From assembly GCF_003261635.1 (NCBI RefSeq), contig NZ_QFXK01000039.1, forward strand, positions 124,001 to 188,000: a stretch of DNA of 64,000 nucleotides, in the 5' to 3' direction. The notes below the pieces were generated by a model, which ran no database searches, had not been told where the DNA came from, and worked only from the letters and a program-made list of their open reading frames with translations. Shown here in pieces: positions 8,661 through 18,988 of the stretch. The DNA comes from Kribbella monticola. GTDB taxonomy: Bacteria; Actinomycetota; Actinomycetes; Propionibacteriales; Kribbellaceae. Both the position numbers and the translations under genes were made by a program. How positions within the stretch are numbered: position 1 is the stretch's first letter; each line of letters starts with the position of its first letter.

Positions 8661-9614
8661 TCAGTTCTTCTTGCTGCTGTTCGCCGTCGCCTCGTCGGCG
8701 TCGTCGGTGAGCAGGTCCAGCGGCATCGCCGGGCTGCCGGACAACGTGGCCAGCATCTGCCGGACGTTGGTCAGCTGCGCGTTGATGCTGTCGCGACGCT
8801 GCGTCGCGGCCGCGAGCTCACGCTCGGACTCGGCGCGGATCCGCTCGGACTTGTCCTTCGCGGCGGCGACGATCTCCTGGGCCTGACGGTTGGCGTCGGC
8901 CAGCTGCTGCTGGGCCAGGCGCTCCGCCTCGGAGCGGGACCGGTCGGCCTCGCGCTGCACCTGGGCCGCACGGTCGGTGACCGCCGCCAGCTGCTGCTCG
9001 GCCAGTGCCGTCCGGGCGGCGAACTCCTGCTCGACCTTGCCGCGGCGCTCGGCCAGGGTGGTCTCGAAGGCGGCCGCGGCCTGGGCGGACTTGGCGCGCT
9101 CCTGCTCGTACAGCGCCTGGGCCTCGCTGCGACGGGCAGTCGCGTCGCGCTCGGCCTCGTCGCGCATGTCGTCGGCCTGGGTCCGGGCCTCCTCGAGGAT
9201 GCGGGCAGCCTCGGCGTCGACCTCGCTCTTCCAGTCCAGGGAGTACTGCTCGGCCTCCTTGCGGACCTTCTTGGCGTGCGCCTCGGCGTCGGCGACGATC
9301 GCCTCGGCGTCGGTCCGGGCCCGGGTGACCAGGTCGCGGGCCTCGTCGTCGGCGAGCGACAGGATCTTGGCGACCCGCTCACCGAACTCGGTGAACGTCG
9401 GGGCGCGGTCCTTGCTCTCCTCCTGGGCGGAGATGACGGCCGATTCGGCGGCGTCCGTCCGGCTCTGCAGCTCCTGCACGTGCCGCTGCAGCTGCTCGGA
9501 CTGCTGCTGCAGCGCGGTCAGCGAGGTGGTCAGCTCACGAACGTGCTGGTCCACCTGGGCAGGCTCGTAGCCACGCAGAACGGTGCGGAACGGGGTTGGG
9601 GCTTCACTGCTCAT
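8661..9614 (-). CDS. filP: FilP-like coiled-coil protein with DivIVA-like N-terminus
   Basis: 317 aa and almost entirely coiled coil. The first 25 residues carry a DivIVA-like motif (PFRTVLRGYEPAQVDQHV); the rest is a long Ala/Glu/Arg rod. Near the C-terminus RRDSINAQLTNVRQMLATL closely resembles the end of Streptomyces FilP as I recall it. FilP forms a cytoskeletal network behind hyphal tips and works with Scy and DivIVA in polar growth. The larger scy-like gene lies 72 bases upstream, the same order as in Streptomyces. The symbol is by similarity and context. Confidence 0.8.
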   Translation of the reverse strand: MSSEAPTPFRTVLRGYEPAQVDQHVRELTTSLTALQQQSEQLQRHVQELQSRTDAAESAVISAQEESKDRAPTFTEFGERVAKILSLADDEARDLVTRARTDAEAIVADAEAHAKKVRKEAEQYSLDWKSEVDAEAARILEEARTQADDMRDEAERDATARRSEAQALYEQERAKSAQAAAAFETTLAERRGKVEQEFAARTALAEQQLAAVTDRAAQVQREADRSRSEAERLAQQQLADANRQAQEIVAAAKDKSERIRAESERELAAATQRRDSINAQLTNVRQMLATLSGSPAMPLDLLTDDADEATANSSKKN

Positions 9615-9654
9615 GTCTTCTGATGCTCACTTCGGTGGGTGGGTGGATCACACA

Positions 9655-9667
9655 TTGTCACTGACAA
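9655..9667. promoter_or_regulatory. palindrome upstream of the filP-like gene
   Basis: TTGTCA-C-TGACAA, a perfect 6-1-6 inverted repeat 41 bases upstream of the filP-like ATG, in the 72-base gap after the scy-like gene. It suggests the second gene has its own controlled promoter. Confidence 0.4.
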
Positions 9668-9686
9668 GGATCTGACTGTCACGTCC

Positions 9687-11819
9687 TCATCCTGATTCCC
9701 CCGTGGAACCCTCGTTGACGGACATTCCACCACCTGGGCGGAACCCCGGTACAGCGAGTGCCTCGATCACACCCGAAAGCTGGGTGAGCTCCTTGGTGAT
9801 CTCGTCACGGCGCTGGTTCAGCGCCGCGACCCTCGCCTCGGCGTCGGCGAGAAGTTTACGGGCCTGCGCGCGCAGCTCGTCGGCGTGCTCGCGGGCCTGC
9901 GCCTCGAGCTGCTGGGCCTCGGCGCGGGACTTGCGGATGAGTTCGTGGGACTGCCGCTGGGCCGCGGCGAGATCGGTCGCCGCGCGCTCGCGCAGTACCT
10001 GGGTGCTGGCTTCGGCCTCGGCCTCGCGGCGGGTGGCCCGCTCGACGATCTCCTGGGCCTCCACGGCGGCGGCCGCCTTGAGCCGGTCCGCCTTGGCTTG
10101 CGCCTGCGAGGTCAGCCGCTCGGCCTGCTGGGTCGCGTCCGCCAGCAGGGCCTCGGCCCGGGCGGTCAGCTCGGCGTTCTGCTTGGCGGCCGCGCGCTGG
10201 GCGTCCTCGAGCTCCTTGGCGACCGTGGCCTGGGTGTCGCGCAGCCGGCTCGTCGAGCGGCTGATCACCCGGCGCAGGTGGGCACGCTTCTCCTTGGCCA
10301 GCTGGGCGACCTCGGCGGCGGCCTGCTCGCGGATGGTCTGGGCTTCCTGCTCGGCCGCGGCGACGAGTTCGTCGACAGTCTTCTTGCTCCACGCGGTTTG
10401 CTTCTCGGCCTCGGCCAGCGCGGCTTCGGCGGCCCGGTTCGCGTCCTCGACGATCCGCTGCGCCTCGCCGGACGCCGTACGCCGGTCTGCCTCGATGCTG
10501 TCCACGACGAGCTTCGCCTGCGCGCGGGCATCGGCCATCAGGCGCTCGTTGGCGGCTTCGGCCTCGGCCTTCTGCTCGGCGATGTCTTCGAGAGCGGCGG
10601 TGCGGAGTTTGTCGATCTCGAGCGTGATGGCCGCGAGCTTGGCCCGCTCGGTCTCCTCCAGCTCGGCGGTCCGGCGTTCCAGCTCGGAGCGGTTCTCGCC
10701 GCGGAGGCGCTCGATCTCGGCGTGGGCCTCGGCGATCTCGGCCCGGGACCGCTCGCGAGCGGCCTCGGCCTCACGCTCGACCTTGGTGCGCAGTTCGTTC
10801 GCCTCGGCCTCGGCGCGGGCGATCAGGTCGGCCTCGGTCTGGACGGCGGCCTGGGACACCAGCCGCGCCTGCTCGCCGGCATCGGCAACCAGTTGCTGTG
10901 CTTCCCGGCTGGCCCGCTCGACGGTCTGCTGCGCGGCCTCCCGGGCAAGGCGCGCTTCTTCGAGCAGCTCGTCGGCATCTTCCTTCAGCCGGCCCGCCTC
11001 TGCCTCGGCCTCGGCGATCCGGCGCGCGGCGGCGGTCTGGGAGTCGGCTCGCAATTCGTCCGCGGCTGCTTGGGCTTCGGCCCGCAACGTCTCGGCGGCC
11101 GCGTTCGCTTCCCGCGTGACCCGCTCCGCTTCGGCTTCCGCCGCAGCCCGGACCCGCTCGGCTTCGGCCTCGGAGTCGGTCCGCACCCGCTCGGCCTCGG
11201 CCTCGGAGTCGGCCTTCAGCTTCGCGGCGGCTGCCTCGGACTCGGTCCGGAGCTTCTCGGCGGTGCTTTCGGATTCGGCCCGGAGGCGCTCGGCGCGTTC
11301 CGCGGCATCTGCCCGCACCTGATCCGCCCGGGCCTCGGACTCACTCCGAAGCTGCTGCGCGGCCTGCTCGGACTCGCTGCGAAGCTGCTCGGCTCGCCGC
11401 TCGGATTCGACCCGGAGTTGCTCGGCTTGTTGCTCCGATTCGATGCGGAGTTGCTCGGCTCGCTGCTCCGACGTCGTACGTAGCTGCTCGGCTTCTTGCT
11501 GGGATTCGTCGCGGAGCTGCTCGGCGGCGCGCTCGGCGTCCTTCAGCAACCGCTCGGCGGCCGCGGCCGCATCGGCTCGCAGCTTCTGCGCGGCCTGCTC
11601 GGCCTCTTCGCGCACCCGCTCCGACTCGACCCGGATCCGCTCCGCCTGGGCCAGCGCGGTGTCGTTCTCGTACTCCGCCTGCTCGCGCAGGGTGTCGGCG
11701 ATCCGCTGCGCCCGCTCCAGCACGCCACCCGCTTGCCGCACGCCAAAGGAACCGGCGTCGGGGACCGGTTCCTGGGTCAACGGCAGACGCGGGGCGTCCA
11801 TGCGACGAGATGATTCCAT
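9687..11819 (-). CDS. Scy-like hendecad coiled-coil scaffold protein
   Basis: 710 aa. The start at 11819 is chosen because GGAGAGGGGG lies just upstream; the frame is open to 12077 but without such a site. After a short non-coil N-terminus the protein is nearly all Ala/Glu/Gln/Arg coiled coil. Residues about 78-276 consist of near-perfect 11-residue repeats (EQLRxESEQxA type), the hendecad periodicity described for Streptomyces Scy, the polarisome scaffold that recruits DivIVA and FilP. It is shorter than Streptomyces Scy (well over 1000 aa). There is no enzymatic motif. Confidence 0.72.
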   Translation of the reverse strand: MESSRRMDAPRLPLTQEPVPDAGSFGVRQAGGVLERAQRIADTLREQAEYENDTALAQAERIRVESERVREEAEQAAQKLRADAAAAAERLLKDAERAAEQLRDESQQEAEQLRTTSEQRAEQLRIESEQQAEQLRVESERRAEQLRSESEQAAQQLRSESEARADQVRADAAERAERLRAESESTAEKLRTESEAAAAKLKADSEAEAERVRTDSEAEAERVRAAAEAEAERVTREANAAAETLRAEAQAAADELRADSQTAAARRIAEAEAEAGRLKEDADELLEEARLAREAAQQTVERASREAQQLVADAGEQARLVSQAAVQTEADLIARAEAEANELRTKVEREAEAARERSRAEIAEAHAEIERLRGENRSELERRTAELEETERAKLAAITLEIDKLRTAALEDIAEQKAEAEAANERLMADARAQAKLVVDSIEADRRTASGEAQRIVEDANRAAEAALAEAEKQTAWSKKTVDELVAAAEQEAQTIREQAAAEVAQLAKEKRAHLRRVISRSTSRLRDTQATVAKELEDAQRAAAKQNAELTARAEALLADATQQAERLTSQAQAKADRLKAAAAVEAQEIVERATRREAEAEASTQVLRERAATDLAAAQRQSHELIRKSRAEAQQLEAQAREHADELRAQARKLLADAEARVAALNQRRDEITKELTQLSGVIEALAVPGFRPGGGMSVNEGSTGESG
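10991..11590 (-). repeat. 33-bp degenerate tandem repeats encoding hendecads
   Basis: About 18 consecutive units of 11 codons within the scy-like gene, each of the form (E/Q/R)(Q/R/K)(L/V)(R/K)x(E/D)(S/A)(E/Q)xxA. The DNA units have diverged, so this is an old internal amplification kept by selection on protein structure. Confidence 0.8.
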
Positions 11820-11907
11820 CTCCGACCCCCTCTCCAACAGTCCGGGTCCACTAGACGCAGTCATGCTCTTACAACGAGCCACATCCGGCGACGGGTAACT
11901 TCTTTTC

Positions 11908-14880
11908 ATGCCGCTGCGCGATCTTCCCACTGAATCGACGGCAGCGGCGGCTCTGTTACGGACCGAAGAGCTCCGGCATCGAAGGACCTTACGACGTACG
12001 CCGTGGCAGAGTGCGACGCTCGCGTGTCTCGCTGTCGGGGCCGTGTTGTCCGTCCTGGTTCCGGGTCCGACGGGCACAGACTGTTATCTCTGGCGGGCAA
12101 CCACCCAGCCGGTCGACGGTCGCGGCGCTGCCCTCGTGCTGCCGATCGCCATGCTCGCCCTGGTGCTCGCGGATCGCCTTGCTGCGGACCACTTCCGCTA
12201 TCGGCAGCAGGTCCGGGGATGGGGCGCGACCGGACTCGCTGTCATCACCGCGACGGCCTGGATCGGCCTGACCGGCCAAGGGCGGACGGGCTGCTCCACC
12301 TCACCGGCTGTGATCGGCATCGTCACCTGCGGCACCCTCGCAGCAGCGGTCGCGGCCTGGTGGGCGATCCGTACGCAGGCACCCCGGCCGCTACTCCAGG
12401 ACGTCGCCGAAGATTCTTCCGCCGGACCGCTCAACCAGTCCGAATTGCGAGAAATCTTCGTCCGGCTCACCACACAAACCGACGTCCCAGCCTGTACGCC
12501 GATCGCTCCGACCGTCGCCGGAACGCTCGCCGCACTCCTGCTGCTCTCCACCGTGCTCCCCTGGCGCGAGCTGATCGACCCGGTGTCGATCGGCCCGGCA
12601 GGCGCCGAGGCGGGCCTCGCCCGTGCCCAACTCTGGGACCTGCCGTACGCATCCACCTGGGCTCTAGCTCTCGCCGCTTGCGCAACAGCCACTCTCGCAG
12701 CCGCCATACTCGCCCTCGTACGTCCCGGGGCCTTTCTTCCCGTACTACGAACGGCAGCGGTCGCCACCGGCTGCCTGGCCGTCACCGGAGTCCTCGCAGC
12801 TCTCCTGCGCCTCCCAGCGAGGCTCTCCGACGGCGTCGGCTACCGCCCCGGCCTGGGAGCCTGGCTGGCCCTTGCAATCGGCGTACTCCTTCTAGCCTTC
12901 GCGCTGACCACCACCGCTCTCTCCGTACGCCGTCAGTCCCGCGGGCGGGCCCTGCGCGTTGCGGCCGTCCTCGTTGCCGGGTTGGTCGCTACTGCAGCCG
13001 GCCTGGTGGCACCAGCCGCGGCAGCACCGCAGTACGAACCGCAGGTGGTCGCAGGGGTTCCGCACCCGCTACTGGACCTGCACGGTGGCCAACTCGTCGA
13101 CCGGCTGGGGATGCGGGTCGCGATCGGTACCTCCGACCCACTGGACTCGATCGCGGCCAGGCTGGACGGTACGCCGGGTGAGTGGTTGCTTGGCCGAACC
13201 GGCTCCGAGGGGTCGACCGTGTTCGAGTACCGCGACGGCTTCGCCTTGCCGAGGGTCGCACTCAGCCATGGGGTCACACCGCCGGCTCTGCTCGGTGTCG
13301 CCGACGACAAGCTGCTCATGCTGGCCGGCGGAGCTGCTCAGAAGCGCTGGGCCTTGCTGGCCGTTCCGCTGAACCTGGTGGCGGCGGATGTCAGCCTCAG
13401 CCACACCAACCCGGACGGCACCCTCTACGTGACGCCTGGCGTCGACATCTACGCAACTGGCGTCGGTCCGGCGTTGACGCATCGGAACGCGGATCGCTCG
13501 ATCGTCGTCTGGGGCGCCACCTCCACCTGGCAGATCCCCGCGAACCAGTTGCGGGCCGGAATGGACCTCACGCAGTTCCTGGTCGCCCCTGGACCGGGCG
13601 CAGCCGGAAACAGCGTCTCCAGCGGACCGGACGGCACCACAGCGTGGCGTAACAGCGAGACGGGGCTGGCTCTGCTCCGGCGAGGCGGGCAGCCGCAGGA
13701 GGTGACCGGGATTGCTCCGGCCGGTTGCCGGCTGAGTTCCGACGCGGCCAGTTCCTCACTCACGGTCGATTCGTTTGCTGTCGACGTGCGGGGGAATCTG
13801 TGGCTCGGCGGCAGCTCACCTACCGCAGTACTGACGCCCGACGGGTTGCTGCGGCAACTGCCCGGCCCTGTGACGCAGGTGGACAGCATGGAGGCCAGGC
13901 CGGACGGGTCAATGCTGCTGGGCGTTTCGCCGGGTGGTGGCGATCAGGTCCTGGAGATCCCCGACGCGGCCGCCTCCGCTTCGTCGTACCCGGTGTTGCC
14001 TGAACCCGAGCCGCGCTGTGATCGCAGGAAGGCGGCGAGCGGCAGTACGCCGTACAGCGTGAGGTTGCTGCCTCCTGTGCCGGTTGCCGATCCGCCTGTG
14101 ACAGCAGAGGGCGTGGTGGGCAAGGCGACGTCGGGGACGAACACGGAACTGGCGTTGGACTCCCGTGGACGGCTGCTGCGGCTAGCGGTGCCCAGCTCCG
14201 CGCGTGTGTGGGCTCCTGATGGGCGGGGCGGTCTCTGGTGGACAGTGTCGCGCGCGTCGGGGGACGAGGCGGCAGTGCATCTTGCTGGCGGTAGGGCGAC
14301 CGTTCTGCGGGGTCCGGACGTTCCTGACCCGCAAGGCGAATTCGCTGCGGCTGCGGGCGATCGGCTGGTCAGGGCGATCGGTGGCGGTCTCTACGACTTC
14401 TACGGTCCCGGGCGGGAGGTGAGCCGGGTCAAGGTCAGTGGTTCGCTTCGGCAGAAGGGGTTGGTCCAGCTCGCATCGGGGGACGTCGCCATGGTGATCG
14501 ACGAGCAACTGCTGCTGGTCAACAGATCCGGCAGATCCACCAAGTTGTTCGGCGGCGAGGCGACCGGCTGGCCCGTGGCGTCCGCCGGCAGACCGGACCA
14601 GTGGACCACCGACGGCGACTGGTTCACCGGACCGGACGGAAAGCTCTGGGGGTACGACGGCAGCGAACTGGTCCGTGTGGATGGACCAGGCAGAGTCACC
14701 GTCGTCGCCGGGCCGGCCCAGGGAGTCCCACAGGCAGCCGACGACGTCACCGTGATCGACACCGCCCTGTACTTCGACTCGGCAACGACGTCGTCGAACT
14801 GGAGCCGCCGCGATGAGTGCTGCGCCGGCTCACCCTTTGCCGCCGGACGAGGAACTCAATCGGCGGCTCGACCTTGTTGA
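11908..14880 (+). CDS. large membrane protein with C-terminal propeller-like domain
   Basis: 990 aa. The first ~370 residues hold about 7-8 hydrophobic segments with loops between them. The remaining ~600 residues look extracytoplasmic and contain recurring short segments such as DVRGNLWLGG, LDSRGRLLRL, DGRGGLWW and GPDGKLWGYD, resembling blades of NHL/SMP-30-type beta-propellers. No catalytic motif is evident. TAACTT lies 8 bases before the ATG and there is no ribosome site, so a leaderless mRNA is possible. It diverges from the scy-like gene (88-base gap) and overlaps the next gene by 68 bases. Function unknown. Confidence 0.7.
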   Translation: MPLRDLPTESTAAAALLRTEELRHRRTLRRTPWQSATLACLAVGAVLSVLVPGPTGTDCYLWRATTQPVDGRGAALVLPIAMLALVLADRLAADHFRYRQQVRGWGATGLAVITATAWIGLTGQGRTGCSTSPAVIGIVTCGTLAAAVAAWWAIRTQAPRPLLQDVAEDSSAGPLNQSELREIFVRLTTQTDVPACTPIAPTVAGTLAALLLLSTVLPWRELIDPVSIGPAGAEAGLARAQLWDLPYASTWALALAACATATLAAAILALVRPGAFLPVLRTAAVATGCLAVTGVLAALLRLPARLSDGVGYRPGLGAWLALAIGVLLLAFALTTTALSVRRQSRGRALRVAAVLVAGLVATAAGLVAPAAAAPQYEPQVVAGVPHPLLDLHGGQLVDRLGMRVAIGTSDPLDSIAARLDGTPGEWLLGRTGSEGSTVFEYRDGFALPRVALSHGVTPPALLGVADDKLLMLAGGAAQKRWALLAVPLNLVAADVSLSHTNPDGTLYVTPGVDIYATGVGPALTHRNADRSIVVWGATSTWQIPANQLRAGMDLTQFLVAPGPGAAGNSVSSGPDGTTAWRNSETGLALLRRGGQPQEVTGIAPAGCRLSSDAASSSLTVDSFAVDVRGNLWLGGSSPTAVLTPDGLLRQLPGPVTQVDSMEARPDGSMLLGVSPGGGDQVLEIPDAAASASSYPVLPEPEPRCDRRKAASGSTPYSVRLLPPVPVADPPVTAEGVVGKATSGTNTELALDSRGRLLRLAVPSSARVWAPDGRGGLWWTVSRASGDEAAVHLAGGRATVLRGPDVPDPQGEFAAAAGDRLVRAIGGGLYDFYGPGREVSRVKVSGSLRQKGLVQLASGDVAMVIDEQLLLVNRSGRSTKLFGGEATGWPVASAGRPDQWTTDGDWFTGPDGKLWGYDGSELVRVDGPGRVTVVAGPAQGVPQAADDVTVIDTALYFDSATTSSNWSRRDECCAGSPFAAGRGTQSAARPC

Positions 14881-15346
14881 GCAGACTCTCGCGAGCAGGC
14901 AGCACCGCTGGTTCGCCACAGTCACGCTTTTGACGTCGTTGGCGTCAGGGGTGACGTTGCTTCTGCCGTGGACGTACAGCCGACGGCTGGGCGAATCGGT
15001 CTGGCAACTCGGTTTCGAGGTCCAGCCGTCGCTCCTCCTGGCCTGGCTGGCCGGTTTGATCGCCTCGGCCATAGCGCTGTCCCTGCGCCCAGGACCGGCC
15101 GCTCAGGCCGCCACGGCAATCACCGGAGTCATCGCCCTCATCTTCGTCGCCGGCAGTTGGCAGGCGACCACCCTGGACGCCCTCAGCGACGTCTGGCCCG
15201 GTCCAGGCCCAGCCGTCGCCATCGCCACCGGCCTCACCTGGATTCTCAGCGTCTCGGCCCAACTGATCGCCGACCGCCCGCATCCCACCACCCCCACCAC
15301 GGAGTCCCTCCAAACCACCATCACCCACCTCCGCCAAACCCACTGA
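14813..15346 (+). CDS. small polytopic membrane protein
   Basis: 177 aa with four hydrophobic segments (about residues 35-55, 72-90, 98-118 and 130-152). It starts within the last 68 bases of the propeller-protein gene in another frame, with GGAG 8 bases before the ATG, implying translational coupling and a shared job in the envelope. No family recognised. Confidence 0.65.
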   Translation: MSAAPAHPLPPDEELNRRLDLVEQTLASRQHRWFATVTLLTSLASGVTLLLPWTYSRRLGESVWQLGFEVQPSLLLAWLAGLIASAIALSLRPGPAAQAATAITGVIALIFVAGSWQATTLDALSDVWPGPGPAVAIATGLTWILSVSAQLIADRPHPTTPTTESLQTTITHLRQTH

Positions 15347-15438
15347 CCCCAATCCCCCCGCACCCAGCTGCCCCCGCCCCCGTCACACCCGCCAACCCCG
15401 GCCACACCCGCCGACGCCGCCCCCCAGCGTGGACAGCG

Positions 15439-15473
15439 AAGAGCCCCGCGGACCTGAGGTCCGCGGGGCTCTT
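15439..15473 (-). terminator. clpC terminator
   Basis: Perfect 16-bp stem (15439-15454 with 15458-15473) and a 3-base loop, 19 bases past the clpC stop. Being symmetrical, it may also stop the convergent membrane-protein operon. The plus strand from 15347 to 15430 is extremely C-rich. Confidence 0.8.
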
Positions 15474-15491
15474 GCTTGCCAGGTCTTGCTG

Positions 15492-18026
<2,535 letters not shown>

Positions 18027-18087
18027 CGCCAAAGCGCTCCTTGCCTCAGAGGAGTCGGACGTGCCGTGTTGCCCGACCCCCGTACAT

Positions 18088-18129
18088 GCATGCTAGTCCC
18101 CGGCACCGACAGGCTCGCTCTCAGCGAAC
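18088..18129 (-). promoter_or_regulatory. clpC promoter region with ClgR-like operator
   Basis: GCTCGCT-CTC-AGCGAAC at 18113-18129 is a near-perfect palindrome containing CGC-N5-GCG, the core reported for the activator ClgR of Clp genes in actinobacteria. A TAGCAT -10-like element (minus strand, about 18091-18096) lies about 17 bases downstream, putting the site at -35, where an activator would bind. The clpC start is 87 bases away. Nothing else stands out in 18027-18384 apart from the lsr2 hairpin. Confidence 0.65.
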
Positions 18130-18316
18130 ACGCCACCACCTCCGGTACGGCCGTGGAGTGGGGATCACAAGGGAACAACCTCCGCGGCCGCTCCGGTGTT
18201 CCCGGCGCGCCCGGTGTTCGCCACCAGCGAATTCGTCACCTTCGTTGTCCGGTCAGGCACCGATTCCGGCACGAGTCCCGAACTGTGTCCACACTGTGAA
18301 ACGGCCGGAATGCGGA

Positions 18317-18349
18317 CGGTCCCGATGCCAATCGCTGGCACCGGGACCG
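18317..18349 (-). terminator. hairpin downstream of lsr2
   Basis: 14-bp stem with one mismatch (18317-18330 with 18336-18349) and a 5-base loop, 36 bases past the lsr2 stop. No T-run, as is usual for high-GC actinobacterial terminators. Confidence 0.6.
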
Positions 18350-18384
18350 GCAGTCCGTGGTACGGGGACGTGAGTGGAGTGGAA

Positions 18385-18714
18385 TTACTTCGCGTCGTTG
18401 TACGCCGCCCGTACTTCGGCCGAGATCCGGCCGCGCTCGCTCACCTCGTAGCCATTTTCCTTGGCCCAGGCGCGGATATCGGCGGAGTCGGTCGCGGACC
18501 GGCCCCGTCCCCGCGTGCGCCCGGCGCTGCCCCGGCGGCCGGCCACCCGGCGACCGGCGCCGACGTATCCGGCGAGGGCGTCGCGCAACTTGGCGGCGTT
18601 CTTCTTGGACAGGTCGATCTCGTACGTCGAACCGTCCAGACCGAATGTCACGGTCTCGTCGGCCTTACCGCCGTCGAGATCGTCCTCGAGAACCACCTGA
18701 ACCCTTTGCGCCAT
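18385..18714 (-). CDS. lsr2: Lsr2 family nucleoid-associated protein
   Basis: 109 aa. Lsr2 is the actinobacterial H-NS analogue that bridges AT-rich DNA and silences horizontally acquired genes. The N-terminal dimerisation domain (MAQRVQVVLEDDLDGG to DLSKKNAAKLRDAL) and the C-terminal DNA-binding helix pair (IRAWAKENGYEVSERGRIS) are typical; the AT-hook-like RGR sits at about 95-97. The linker is Arg/Gly-rich (RVAGRRGSAGRTRGRGR). Confidence 0.95.
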   Translation of the reverse strand: MAQRVQVVLEDDLDGGKADETVTFGLDGSTYEIDLSKKNAAKLRDALAGYVGAGRRVAGRRGSAGRTRGRGRSATDSADIRAWAKENGYEVSERGRISAEVRAAYNDAK

Positions 18715-18822
18715 CGCTGACAGTCCTTTCCGCGCCCGTCAACGGGCACAATCCCCCTGCCGATTAGTTGCACCCTGATTTGTACCGCACAAACCGGTTC
18801 GCTGTCATTCAACAGGCGGAAT

Positions 18823-18850
18823 GGAGGGTAAAGATGTGACTAAACCCTCC
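18823..18850. promoter_or_regulatory. inverted repeat upstream of lsr2
   Basis: GGAGGGT and ACCCTCC form a perfect 7-14-7 inverted repeat about 110 bases upstream of lsr2. A TACAAA element follows downstream on the minus strand. It could be an operator or the base of a leader hairpin. Confidence 0.35.
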
Positions 18851-18923
18851 AAACCGATCGACGCAGCGCATCCGTCGTGACGATGGGTATTCACGCGGCT
18901 TCGCCGACGACGTACGAAGAAAT

Positions 18924-18981
18924 CGGACCCGGGGAATGGATTTGGCCGATGGTTGTGCTATGCAACAGATCCCCGGGGCCG
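18924..18981 (-). terminator. probable lysS terminator
   Basis: A 12-bp stem with one mismatch (about 18924-18935 with 18970-18981) enclosing a 34-base loop, directly after the lysS stop. Confidence 0.4.
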
Positions 18982-18988
18982 AAACTTC

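Noticed and set aside
9703..11483. Long Ser/Ala/Arg- and Leu/Gly-rich open frames opposite the scy-like gene
   Set aside because: Their repeats are the antisense image of the hendecad codons; low complexity and no start signal.
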